Assembly (NCBI GenBank): GCA_902627495.1
Contig: CACOJS010000014.1
Coordinates: forward strand, 1 to 41,658
Length of the DNA stretch: 41,658 nucleotides
From: Hydrogenophilales bacterium
Lineage (GTDB): Bacteria > Pseudomonadota > Gammaproteobacteria > Burkholderiales > Eutrophovitaceae
Reading direction: 5' to 3'
The translations under genes and the position numbers were made by a program. Shown one piece after another: positions 1-7,977 of this stretch (the stretch's first letter is position 1; each line of letters begins with the position of its first letter). The notes under the pieces were generated by a model. The model did not search any database. It was not told the origin of the DNA and saw only the letters and a program-made list of their open reading frames with translations.

Positions 1-287
1 GCAGCGAAGTCAGCCTTAACCTTTCTAATAATTAAATCAGGACTATTTTTTTCCCACATCTCAGCCATGATGAAACCGATAGCACAGATCGCGGGTTGAC
101 CGTATCGATCTAATAGGGTGTCATAGACTCCGGCCCTCATTGAGGTCGGGTATGTTTTGTCAGGCTTTATTCTTAACGCCCCATTTTCTTTCAGAATACT
201 CTTTCCGACATCACCCAAAGCCTCCATTATTTTAATAGTGGACATCATAGCTTTCCCAGTAATCTTAACGACTGGCTTCTTATTCAC
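1..287 (-). CDS. N-terminal part of a fifth cyclase-family paralog (cut by window edge)
   Basis: About 95 codons are visible, opening at a GTG (285-287) with AAGG nine bases upstream. The stop of the preceding cyclase gene is only 6 bp away, so the two are probably co-transcribed. The visible protein matches the N-terminal region of the four complete cyclases: a TGKAMMST block near residues 10-17, then LGDVGKSIL, then a DRYG block followed by AIGF. It differs at one point: where the others have an Ile-His pair after the conserved Arg (as in AAIH, AIH), this copy reads AGVY, so that His is absent. The catalytic domain lies outside the window, so calling it a cyclase rests on paralogy only; it could be a stand-alone sensor. 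Confidence 0.7.
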   Translation of the reverse strand, partial: MNKKPVVKITGKAMMSTIKIMEALGDVGKSILKENGALRIKPDKTYPTSMRAGVYDTLLDRYGQPAICAIGFIMAEMWEKNSPDLIIRKVKADFA

Positions 288-293
288 TTTCAA

Positions 294-1832
294 CTACCTT
301 AATTTTGAGAACTCGCGTAACAATTGACTTAACTGTTTCTCTACTTTTTCTAATCTCAGTTCTATCGGCATCATGGTATGAACTTGACTTTCCTGACTTT
401 TGCTGTGAACATCCTTCTTGTCCGTATTTCTTTTGTAGTCATTGTTTCTTCCGAGTACTGAGAATATCTTAATATCACGGTTAATACCTTTCATTTTAAT
501 GGCTTGACGCTGTTCGACTTTAATAAAGTCTTGACAGTGAGCATAAGTTTCATATGACATTAATATACCGTTGGCATCAGCACTACTCTCCATACGAGCC
601 GCAACGTTGACCTCTCCACCAATAATTGTGTAAGTGAGTCTTTGGTCACTTCCAAAATTACCAACATTACAGTACCCAGTGTTAATACCCATCCTTACCT
701 GAAACGGATCAGCAAATCCTTCCCCACTCCATTTTGATTGTAGTTCGCTCATTCGCTCCCTCATATTTAGAGCCATTTCTACACATGCTCTCGCATCCTC
801 TCTCTCACCTTTTGTTTCGGGGTCACCAAAAAAAACCATCATGGCATCCCCTATATACTTATCAATCGTCGCACCATGATCTAATGCAATCTGCGTCATC
901 TCGGAAAAGTACTCATTTAAGTATTTTGTTAAATCTTCAGGTTGTAGGTTCTCTGAGGTGGACGTAAAATTTTTAATATCGCTAAAGAATATAGTTACTT
1001 TCTTTCGACGAGTTGTTATTCCGGTATCATATCGGCCCACTAAAAGAGCCTGATGAATTTGCGGTGGAACATATTTTTTTAACTGATCTCCTAAGATCTC
1101 AATTTTTTTGCTTTGTTTTTTTGCTTCATTCAGAACAGTGATCAAAAGCCGATTATCAACATCGCGTTGATAACTAGATGACCAATTGCCGATTAGGCGA
1201 GGTTCTTTCAGTAAAGAAAAATTCAACCTTAAAGAAATTTGTGTCCAATCACTTCCACTATCTAGGGTATTTTTTTCATCTAACTTAGTATCAAAATCCC
1301 ACGTATCAGTGAGATAAAAAGCCCAAGCCGAATCTAAGGCTCCTCTCTGAAACGACTCATGCTCAATTTTTGATGTGCTTGTTAAAATTACTAAATAGAC
1401 GGTGTCATCTAACCTCTTTAGCTTACAACCGTATGTCCCATTACCATTTTGAACGCCATTTCTAAACCCTTCATCCCACATTTTGATTATATTTGTAACA
1501 TAATAATTTAACCCTCGTGCAGCAGCAGCACTATTATCAACTTGGTCAATACCTTTACTTCTTGTTTTTAACAAGTATTGAGCCTTAACCCAATCAGGGT
1601 ACAAATAGCCAGAGTTAAAACCAAACGCATACAAAGCTGCTTCGCCAAAACGATCAAAAGCAGCACTATGAATAGCCCTTCTTATCTCATAGGAATATTG
1701 CTTAGATGGTTCAATCTTAGCAATATTATGTGCTCTCAGCACCTCTGTCCCTATCTCACCTAAAGCTGCCATAGTATCAATGGTAGAAAGGATAGCTTTC
1801 CCAGGAATTGTGGCTTGTTTTGCGTTTTCCAG
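294..1832 (-). CDS. Class III adenylate cyclase with unassigned N-terminal sensory domain (cyclase 2)
   Basis: Predicted to make cAMP from ATP in the cytoplasm; no membrane segment is seen. The N-terminal region (about 1-225) is shared with the paralogs and includes an IRRAIH block and an HESFQRGA block. A short helical linker ends in PPQIHQAL. The catalytic domain runs about 275-450: FFSDIKNF carries the first metal Asp (about 285) and KYIGDAMMVFFGDP the second (about 329). The adenine-type Lys of IDKYIGD and the Thr of TYTIIGGEVNVAAR are present, arguing for ATP over GTP. The tail is a helical segment near the end (LRLEKVEKQLSQLL). The first in-frame ATG (1772) would delete the conserved IPGKAILST block and has no ribosome site. 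A CTG at 1830-1832 restores it with exactly the paralog spacing and has GGGGG eight bases upstream, so I use it; 512 residues. Confidence 0.9.
   Translation of the reverse strand: MENAKQATIPGKAILSTIDTMAALGEIGTEVLRAHNIAKIEPSKQYSYEIRRAIHSAAFDRFGEAALYAFGFNSGYLYPDWVKAQYLLKTRSKGIDQVDNSAAAARGLNYYVTNIIKMWDEGFRNGVQNGNGTYGCKLKRLDDTVYLVILTSTSKIEHESFQRGALDSAWAFYLTDTWDFDTKLDEKNTLDSGSDWTQISLRLNFSLLKEPRLIGNWSSSYQRDVDNRLLITVLNEAKKQSKKIEILGDQLKKYVPPQIHQALLVGRYDTGITTRRKKVTIFFSDIKNFTSTSENLQPEDLTKYLNEYFSEMTQIALDHGATIDKYIGDAMMVFFGDPETKGEREDARACVEMALNMRERMSELQSKWSGEGFADPFQVRMGINTGYCNVGNFGSDQRLTYTIIGGEVNVAARMESSADANGILMSYETYAHCQDFIKVEQRQAIKMKGINRDIKIFSVLGRNNDYKRNTDKKDVHSKSQESQVHTMMPIELRLEKVEKQLSQLLREFSKLR
843..980. 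repeat. 138-bp near-identical tract shared with 10272-10409 (copy 1)
   Basis: Aligning by eye, 843-980 and 10272-10409 differ at only two positions (884 and 945 in this copy) while the flanking cyclase sequence on both sides is clearly diverged. Both copies are in direct orientation within the catalytic domain, spanning the stretch from the first metal Asp to the second. The identity includes synonymous positions, so protein-level selection alone does not explain it; recent gene conversion is the likely cause. Confidence 0.85.
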
Positions 1833-1887
1833 AACCGTGACCCCCTAACTAGTAAGCCCTAAAATCACTAATTATCTGAAATTGGCC

Positions 1888-2331
1888 CTACTTCAGATGC
1901 ACCAGACTTTTTACCTCGTCAGGGTAAGTGTCAAATGAAGCAACCGCCAAGTCAAGCTCTGGATTGGCCAACTTGTCTTTACAATAAAATTGCATATTTG
2001 GTGTAAAGAAGCTGGGGTCATCAAAAAGGCCTACACCAAGTGACAACGCATCCGCGATTTGAGGTATTTTAAAGTAGATAAAAGATCCACAATTTGCACA
2101 GAAATATCTTTTTTTTGTCTCCCCCGAGTCACCAACACTATGGTTTTCCGATAACATTTCTTTACTATCCGATGTAAAAGAAAAATCGCTAGCCCCATAC
2201 GACACGTAAGAACCAAAAATACCAGCATGTTGTTTTCTACAATCTTTACAGTGACATATAAATTGAAATAAAGGTTCATTGCTGCATTGAAATCTGACTT
2301 TCCCACATAAACAGCCTCCACTTTTATCCAT
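1888..2331 (-). CDS. GFA/CENP-V family zinc protein
   Basis: Small protein (147 residues) of the family named after glutathione-dependent formaldehyde-activating enzyme. The zinc-binding cysteines are all visible: CLCG near the N-terminus, CHCKDCRKQ around residue 30, and CANCGS near residue 85. Most members have no proven substrate, so formaldehyde activation should not be assumed. I start at the ATG at 2331, which has GAGGGGG a few bases upstream, rather than at an ATG six codons earlier. It lies upstream of cyclase 2 on the same strand, 55 bp away, and is divergent from the monooxygenase gene at 2451. A second, diverged GFA protein is encoded at 14776-15186. Confidence 0.85.
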   Translation of the reverse strand: MDKSGGCLCGKVRFQCSNEPLFQFICHCKDCRKQHAGIFGSYVSYGASDFSFTSDSKEMLSENHSVGDSGETKKRYFCANCGSFIYFKIPQIADALSLGVGLFDDPSFFTPNMQFYCKDKLANPELDLAVASFDTYPDEVKSLVHLK

Positions 2332-2450
2332 GATACCCCCTCTTCTCATTGCGACTTTTGTTTAGGTTTGAATTTTAAATAATTTGCATCACAGATAAAT
2401 ATCGAATATAAAAGCGACAACGTCAAGTAAATTTACAAACCGGGGGTTTT

Positions 2451-2759
2451 ATGATCAATGTAGTTGCAGTCATTACCGCAAAAAAAGGCAAGAGAAGTGA
2501 GCTTTTAATGGCATTTAATGCAAATTGTCCGACTGTACATGCCGAGGATGGCTGCATCGAATATGTAGCGACGGTCGATGCCGACGGGTTTGGAAACATT
2601 CAGACCAAGTATGGCGAGGATACTTTTGTTGTAATCGAAAAATGGCAAAGTAAAGACCACTTGATGGCCCATGCCGCATCAGACCACATGAAGACTTATG
2701 CTCAAAAAACTAAGGATTTAATAGCTGAGAGGAAAATTTATATCCTATCAACACCTTAG
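2451..2759 (+). CDS. ABM-family (YgiN-like) putative monooxygenase
   Basis: A 102-residue protein of the antibiotic-biosynthesis-monooxygenase fold, a dimeric alpha/beta barrel. Visible signs are the opening strand VVAVITAKKGK, the central EDGCIEYVATVD, the strand TFVVIEKWQSKDHLMAH, and the following helix with SDHMKTYAQ. Family members oxidise quinols or act in heme or polyketide chemistry, often without a cofactor; the substrate here is not predictable. Start ATG with a GGGGG ribosome site about four bases upstream. It is divergent from the GFA gene, and the roughly 120-bp gap must hold both promoters. No partner gene in an operon. Confidence 0.8.
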   Translation: MINVVAVITAKKGKRSELLMAFNANCPTVHAEDGCIEYVATVDADGFGNIQTKYGEDTFVVIEKWQSKDHLMAHAASDHMKTYAQKTKDLIAERKIYILSTP

Positions 2760-2843
2760 TGCATACTAATTTGACACATCTGGGTTTCCTTCCCTAAAAA
2801 GAGTACGGAAAATCTTCCATACCCTCTCCATAGCAAGCCGCTG

Positions 2844-3045
2844 CTACTGCCGCTTAGCATTATTACAAGCAAACTCGGCTTGAGTCATAATATCATTCGG
2901 ATCACCTTTGCGGTCAATGCAAAAATACTGAAACTGCTTTTTGGCATCGCTGCAGGCACCTGCTCGAGTGGCAATTTTCTGCTGATACAGTACTACCGAA
3001 TAATATGAACCCAGAAAATAGAATCAAATTCAGGGAAATTTTCAT
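2844..3045 (-). pseudogene. Frameshifted gene for a small secreted cysteine-containing protein
   Basis: An ATG at 3043-3045 with a strong GGGGGAG site opens a frame whose first 22 residues are a good signal peptide (MKISLNLILFSGFILFG, ending VSA). This frame stops at 2914 after a short cysteine-rich stretch. The +1 frame continues without a stop to a TAG at 2844 and reads like a real protein, for example CSDAKKQFQYFCIDRKGD and AEFACNNAKR. Removing one A from the four-A run at 2975-2978 joins both parts into a 66-residue secreted protein with three Cys. It could be a decayed gene, a sequencing indel, or programmed frameshifting. I do not recognise the family. It occupies most of the 431-bp gap between the monooxygenase and the SDR; the rest shows nothing I can name. 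Confidence 0.45.
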
Positions 3046-3190
3046 AATACTCCCCCAACCATTTAAAGAATCCATATTAATAATTCCTGAATATACTCTA
3101 GAGAACAAAATTTTCAATATTTAATTTTTGCTTAGATGAATAAAAGGTTAAACTAAACATTACAAAATAAAAACTGTAAGGAGATATCGC

Positions 3191-3895
3191 ATGGAGTTAA
3201 GTGGAAAAAAGGCTATCGTTTTTGGAGGAACGTCAGGGATTGGCTTGGCAACTACTAGACAGCTTGCAGAACAAGGTAGTGAGGTAATTGCGGTAAGTCG
3301 TAATCCGGAAAAAGCCGGTCAAATGCCTAATAACGTTACTTTGAAAGGACTGGACGTTCTTGACGAAAAATCACTTATTGCTTTTTTTAAAGAAAATGCT
3401 CCTTTTGATATTTTAGTAACAGCGGCTACAGGTGGTAGCCGATCAATTGGGCCGTTTCTGGAAATGGATCTCGATGGCTATAAAGCCTCATTTGCTAAAC
3501 TTTGGGGATATGCTCATGTCGTCAGATATGGCACGCCCCACATGTCCGAAAATGGCTCTATTGTTTTAGTCAGTGGAGCACCAGCTCGAAAATGCAAGCC
3601 AGGTCAAGTCTCTTTATCATCTGTAGGCGGCGCGGTAGAAGCTCTCGCACGTGCTGTCGCCTCTGAAATAAAACCACGACGAATAAATGTAGTATCACCA
3701 GGCTCAATAGATACTCCTATGGTGCCGTTGAAGGGAGAAGAAAGAGCACAGGCTTACAAAAACATGACCGCTGATAATCTCATAGCAAGGGCGGGCACAG
3801 CTGACGAAGTTGCACAGGGAATATTATTCGTGATTCAAAATGACTTTGTTACTGGTACAACCGTTGATGTCGATGGAGGATGGCTACTATCTTAG
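3191..3895 (+). CDS. Atypical short-chain dehydrogenase/reductase lacking the YxxxK motif
   Basis: A 234-residue SDR-fold protein. The cofactor glycine motif is present (GGTSGIG, residues 12-18), as are the VVSPGSIDTPM segment (about 168-178) and the C-terminal VDGGW. The active site is not classical: Ser128 is in place, but the positions of the catalytic Tyr and Lys read L142-S-S-V-G146. I recall a divergent SDR subfamily with this feature, so the protein may bind NAD(P) without classical catalysis. AAGGAG lies about seven bases before the ATG, a strong ribosome site. Its 3' end overlaps the acyl-CoA ligase by 16 bp, indicating one operon and probably one pathway. Confidence 0.85.
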   Translation: MELSGKKAIVFGGTSGIGLATTRQLAEQGSEVIAVSRNPEKAGQMPNNVTLKGLDVLDEKSLIAFFKENAPFDILVTAATGGSRSIGPFLEMDLDGYKASFAKLWGYAHVVRYGTPHMSENGSIVLVSGAPARKCKPGQVSLSSVGGAVEALARAVASEIKPRRINVVSPGSIDTPMVPLKGEERAQAYKNMTADNLIARAGTADEVAQGILFVIQNDFVTGTTVDVDGGWLLS

Positions 3896-5379
3896 CTAGA
3901 ACAATGCATGATTCTAGAATATTGCCACTTTCAAAGATACCTGCCTATTGGGGGGAAAGAAAGCCATCTGAACCGGCCATAGTACACGGTACAGAGCACA
4001 TTACTTGGGAAAGTCTTGAAAAAAAAACCAATCAACTGGCAAGGACATATGATGCTCTGGGAGTCATTGAAAATGATTTTGTGGTTATTGGATTACCCAA
4101 TGGATTTAACTTTCTACTAGCGTGTTTTGCAACATGGAAACTAGGAGCTACACCTCTTCCTGTGTCATCAAAATTACCTAAAATTGAACGAAATCAGATT
4201 ATAACAATTGTAAAACCCAGACTTGTTCATGGTTTTGATGATAATTTTTCTGATAATAGCTGGAAACATCTGCCATTGAGCTTTAAAGTTGATGGTGGTC
4301 TTAGTGATAAACCACTTCCCCTTAAAACTGCTAACTCATGGAAGGCAATGACATCAGGGGGAAGTACGGGGCGACCAAAGATAATAGTATCAAGGGACAA
4401 AGCTGAACATGATATATTTTCTCGGGATTTTCTCAATTTCAACGGACCGGTCTTGATTCCTGGGCCCCTCTATCATAACGGACCATTTTTGTGGGCCATG
4501 CACGCACTTTTTCAAGGAAATAAAGTTATTGTTACATCGTATTTTGATGCTACTGAAACATTAGCATTAATTGATGAACATGGAGTCGATACTGTATACC
4601 TAGTCCCCACTATGATGCACAGGATATGGAATCTTGAGTCAAAAACAAAATCTTCATTCTCTCTCAAAACCTTACAAACTATTTGGCATTTGGCGTCACC
4701 ATGCCCCCCATGGTTGAAACACAATTTTATCAACTGGTTTGGAGAGAATGTCATCTGGGAGTTATACGGAGGAACCGAAGGTATAGGCTTTACCACGATC
4801 AGTGGAAAAGAGTGGCTAAGGCATGAAGGCTCAGTCGGAAAAGCTGGCGAAGACTTTAAAATTAAAATATTAGATGAAAATGAAAAAGAAGTAGAGCCTC
4901 TGAAAGTTGGAGAAGTCTTCCTAAAGCGGCATGATGGAGTGGGTACAACGTACTATTACATAGGAGCCAATCCACGAAGAACTAATGATGGCTGGGAAAG
5001 TTACGGAGATATGGGATACCTCGATTCAGAGGGCTATCTGTACTTAACCGATAGAAAAACAGACATGATACTGTCTGGCGGGGCTAATATCTACCCAGCT
5101 GAAGTAGAAGCAGCTATAGATACATACCCTGACGTGCGATCAAGTGTTGTGATTGGTCTGCCTGATGACGATCTCGGTAATACCATTCATGCCATTATCG
5201 ACATGAATGGTAAGCATATTGGAAAGGAAGACATTATTACTCACCTTGAGGAACGACTGGTTCGCTATAAAATACCTCGAACTTTCGAGTTCGTTGAGAC
5301 ACCCCTTCGGGATGAAGCAGGGAAAGTTAGGCGAAAAACACTACGTGACGATCGAATTGCTCAAAAAAAACAAAAATAA
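3880..5379 (+). CDS. AMP-forming acyl-CoA ligase
   Basis: Activates a carboxylic acid to its acyl-CoA through an acyl-adenylate. The ANL-superfamily motifs are in order: the phosphate loop MTSGGSTGRPK (near residue 155), ELYGGTEG (near 295), the hinge region YGDMGYLDSEGYLYLTDR (about 370-385), GGANIYPAEVE (about 400-410), and the C-terminal catalytic Lys in DEAGKVRRK. At 499 residues it has normal length. By overall look it resembles bile-acid/steroid-type CoA ligases more than long-chain fatty acid ligases, but the substrate is open. The ATG at 3880 lies inside the SDR gene with a purine run immediately before it, too close to act well; an in-frame ATG at 3904 is the alternative, and either implies translational coupling. 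Its stop lies 1 bp from that of the convergent SDR. Confidence 0.88.
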   Translation: MATILARTMHDSRILPLSKIPAYWGERKPSEPAIVHGTEHITWESLEKKTNQLARTYDALGVIENDFVVIGLPNGFNFLLACFATWKLGATPLPVSSKLPKIERNQIITIVKPRLVHGFDDNFSDNSWKHLPLSFKVDGGLSDKPLPLKTANSWKAMTSGGSTGRPKIIVSRDKAEHDIFSRDFLNFNGPVLIPGPLYHNGPFLWAMHALFQGNKVIVTSYFDATETLALIDEHGVDTVYLVPTMMHRIWNLESKTKSSFSLKTLQTIWHLASPCPPWLKHNFINWFGENVIWELYGGTEGIGFTTISGKEWLRHEGSVGKAGEDFKIKILDENEKEVEPLKVGEVFLKRHDGVGTTYYYIGANPRRTNDGWESYGDMGYLDSEGYLYLTDRKTDMILSGGANIYPAEVEAAIDTYPDVRSSVVIGLPDDDLGNTIHAIIDMNGKHIGKEDIITHLEERLVRYKIPRTFEFVETPLRDEAGKVRRKTLRDDRIAQKKQK

Positions 5380-5380
5380 T

Positions 5381-6157
5381 TTAGTTTTTCCCTAATAACA
5401 TTCCAGCATCAACAGCCAGCATTTGTCCCGTTATATGTTGTGACCATGAACTAGCAAAAAAAAGAATAGCTCCTTGTATATCATCAGCTTGTCCTGCCCG
5501 CTTAAGAGGCGTGATTTCTTTTTGCTTTTCAATCATCTCCTCTACAATCTCTCTCTTATGATCCCTGTAAAACCAGTCAGTGCCAACAAAACCAGGACAT
5601 ACCGAGTTAACTCTAATCCCTTCCGGACCTAAAGCTCTAGCAAGACTAAGGGTCATAGAGTTTAAAGCGGCTTTTGATGCGGCATAAGCCACAGATGACC
5701 CAAATGCTCGTAACCCAGCAACTGATGATATATTTACTATTGCTCCATTTTCTGACTCTCTCAATGCTTTCCGTGCAGCTCGAATCATTTGAAATGGCCC
5801 GATAGTATTAAGGGAAAAAATACTTTCAAAGTCATCTTTGTCAAGAGCGTCCAAGTCACTATGCTTGGCAAATTTTGTTCGGCCAGCATTGTTAACTAAA
5901 ATATCGACACACCCCCATTTGTCCAGAGCTCTATTTACCAATTCGTTACACTGTACATCCACCGATACATCAGCCTTAATACTGATTGCCTCACCACCAG
6001 CTGATATACATTTTTCAACCACGCGATCGGCCCCCTCATTATTTTTGGAATAATTTACGACTAACCGACCACCTCCTTGAGCAAACCCTATAGCTGCAGC
6101 TGCCCCTATCCCTGAAGATGACCCTGTAACGATTACTACCTGTTTATTGAAATCCAT
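5381..6157 (-). CDS. Classical short-chain dehydrogenase/reductase (FabG-like)
   Basis: A 258-residue NAD(P)-dependent oxidoreductase with all classical SDR features: TGSSSGIG (11-18), NNAG (89-92), catalytic Ser145 in NISSVAG, Tyr158 and Lys162 in YAASK, and VNSVCPGFVGTD after it. Such enzymes interconvert alcohols and ketones, often on acyl-CoA or steroid-like substrates; FabG is the nearest common relative, but no fatty-acid synthesis genes are nearby. Start ATG at 6157 with AGGGGAC about eleven bases upstream. It is convergent with the acyl-CoA ligase; the two genes and the SDR before them probably serve one degradative pathway (inference). The 228 bp beyond its start hold only its promoter region and the downstream flank of cyclase 3. 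Confidence 0.9.
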   Translation of the reverse strand: MDFNKQVVIVTGSSSGIGAAAAIGFAQGGGRLVVNYSKNNEGADRVVEKCISAGGEAISIKADVSVDVQCNELVNRALDKWGCVDILVNNAGRTKFAKHSDLDALDKDDFESIFSLNTIGPFQMIRAARKALRESENGAIVNISSVAGLRAFGSSVAYAASKAALNSMTLSLARALGPEGIRVNSVCPGFVGTDWFYRDHKREIVEEMIEKQKEITPLKRAGQADDIQGAILFFASSWSQHITGQMLAVDAGMLLGKN

Positions 6158-6385
6158 TAGTCTGTATGTCCCCTGTGTATAATTTAAAATGATACATAGA
6201 CAAAATTAAAGTATGACCAATAACTCTCTTATATATATAGACTATAATATCAGTGCCTTTAATTAATATTGTGTTACTTTTTGTATGTCTAAAGAAAGAT
6301 AATCTTAAATTATTTTGCAGAAGTTTAACAGCAATTACTCCACCCCTAGTCGCAAAGACTTGGCGTTATTATAATTTTCCTTTTT

Positions 6386-7975
6386 TTATCTTTTTTTCAA
6401 AAGAGAATCAACTCTTTTCTCCAATACTTCGACTCTCCTCAATAAGTCGTCTTTTCCGATACTGTTTTTAAGAAACTTTGAGTTATTTTTTTTGTCTTTT
6501 ATAAGAGATTCTTTATCTACAGATTTTTTTTGTTTCCTACCGATAATGGAGAAGATTTTTATTTTACGATTAATCCCCTTCATTTCTATAGACTCTCTTT
6601 CCTCAACCTCAACCATATCTTGTGCGTGGGCATAAGTCTCGTACGGCATCAAAATGCCATTGGGGTCGGCTGCTGTTTCTAAACGTGCTGCAACGTTAAC
6701 CTCACCTCCTATAATCGTGTATGTCAATCTCTGTTCACTGCCGAAGTTTCCGACATTACAATAACCCGTATTCAATCCAATTCTAACTTGAAAAGGATCT
6801 GCAAATCCTTCCTCACTCCATTTAATCTGCAACTCTCTCATTCTTTCTTGCATTCTCAGGGCCATCTCTACACAAGCTCTTGCATCTTCTCTTTCTCCTT
6901 TAGTTTCAGGATCCCCAAAAAAAACCATCATGGCATCACCAATATACTTATCAATGGTAGCTCCACAATTAAGTGCTATTGCTGTCATTTCAGAGAAATA
7001 CTCATTAAGGTATTTAGTTAATTCTTCAGGCTGAAGCCCTTCCGAAGTAGATGTGAAGTTTTTAATATCACTGAAAAAAATACTCAACTTTCTGCGACGA
7101 GTGGTAATATCGGTGTCATAGTCACCCTTGAATAAAGCTTGATTGATTTGTGGTGGAATATATTTAGCTATCTTCTGAGACACCACCTTTAATCTTTCAC
7201 TCTGTTCTTTTGCAATCTTTCTCTCTCTCTCAGAGCTATTTATGACAGCCTTGAGAAACCTATCCTTAGCTGTTAACTTTAAATCCATCAAAATGTTTTT
7301 TATACTCTTCTTGCTTCCTCTGAACTTAAAAACGACCTCAAATACATTCGAGGTAAGTCCCGACATAAAAACAAACTTGTCCTCCAATGATTGCACATCT
7401 ATCACCCAGTAATCACCTAAGAAAAGATTAAATTGCTTTATTAAAGATGCCCGATTAAATTCGTGATGCCCCTCATATACCGCATTAGTTAGGGTATAGT
7501 GGATGACATCATCCGAGATAAAACTATACTTACCACCTGGAGTTCCGATTTCAGAAAAAATAAATTTTGAACCTTGGGAATGAAAATCGGCCAACATGTC
7601 ACAAACTTTTCTTCTAATATTTTTCTGATTATCTATGCTAGCGATATCACTTTGACTGTTTCGCTTAAAATCCCTTATGGTTAAACCTAAATACGTTTTA
7701 CAAACGCTCTCCAAAACATTATTATCGAACTGTTCAAACCCCAAGTAAAACAAAGCATCCACACCAAATCGATCAACTACTGTTTGATGAATAGCCCCTC
7801 TTATTGATCGATGATACCGTTGCTCAACATCTATTTTTGCAATATCGACAGCAGACATTATTTCCTCTCCTGCTGTCCCCAAAAGATGAAGCTGTTCTAT
7901 TGTAGACTTTAATATTGTGCCTTTAATCATGGTTTCATCAGATGATGGAACTTCAAATCTTGAAAGAGTGTCCAT
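6386..7975 (-). CDS. Class III adenylate cyclase with unassigned N-terminal sensory domain (cyclase 3)
   Basis: A 529-residue paralog of cyclase 2. The N-terminal region has the shared blocks: KGTILKST (18-25), RGAIHQTVVDRFG (59-71) and HHEFNRAS (170-177). The helical linker ends in IPPQINQAL. The catalytic domain starts near residue 295, with metal Asp303 (FFSDIKNF) and Asp347 (KYIGDAMM), the adenine-type Lys, and TYTIIGGEVNVAAR. The C-terminal tail ends in a heptad-like helix (LLRRVEVLEKRVDSLLKK). Its ATG comes two bases after the stop of cyclase 4, so it is translationally coupled to it. A later ATG at 7930 would match the shorter N-termini of the paralogs. All catalytic residues are intact. 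Confidence 0.92.
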   Translation of the reverse strand: MDTLSRFEVPSSDETMIKGTILKSTIEQLHLLGTAGEEIMSAVDIAKIDVEQRYHRSIRGAIHQTVVDRFGVDALFYLGFEQFDNNVLESVCKTYLGLTIRDFKRNSQSDIASIDNQKNIRRKVCDMLADFHSQGSKFIFSEIGTPGGKYSFISDDVIHYTLTNAVYEGHHEFNRASLIKQFNLFLGDYWVIDVQSLEDKFVFMSGLTSNVFEVVFKFRGSKKSIKNILMDLKLTAKDRFLKAVINSSERERKIAKEQSERLKVVSQKIAKYIPPQINQALFKGDYDTDITTRRRKLSIFFSDIKNFTSTSEGLQPEELTKYLNEYFSEMTAIALNCGATIDKYIGDAMMVFFGDPETKGEREDARACVEMALRMQERMRELQIKWSEEGFADPFQVRIGLNTGYCNVGNFGSEQRLTYTIIGGEVNVAARLETAADPNGILMPYETYAHAQDMVEVEERESIEMKGINRKIKIFSIIGRKQKKSVDKESLIKDKKNNSKFLKNSIGKDDLLRRVEVLEKRVDSLLKKR

Positions 7976-7977
7976 GA

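Noticed and set aside
6166..6203. TTGTCT/TATACA pair as promoter of the SDR at 5381-6157
   Set aside because: Transcription would start inside or after the only good ribosome site, so the pair is probably chance.
6158..6385. TATAAT at 6243-6248 and an open frame 6253-6471 on the plus strand as a small gene
   Set aside because: The frame runs antisense into the end of cyclase 3, is rich in Phe/Ser/Leu from A/T-rich sequence, and has no ribosome site.
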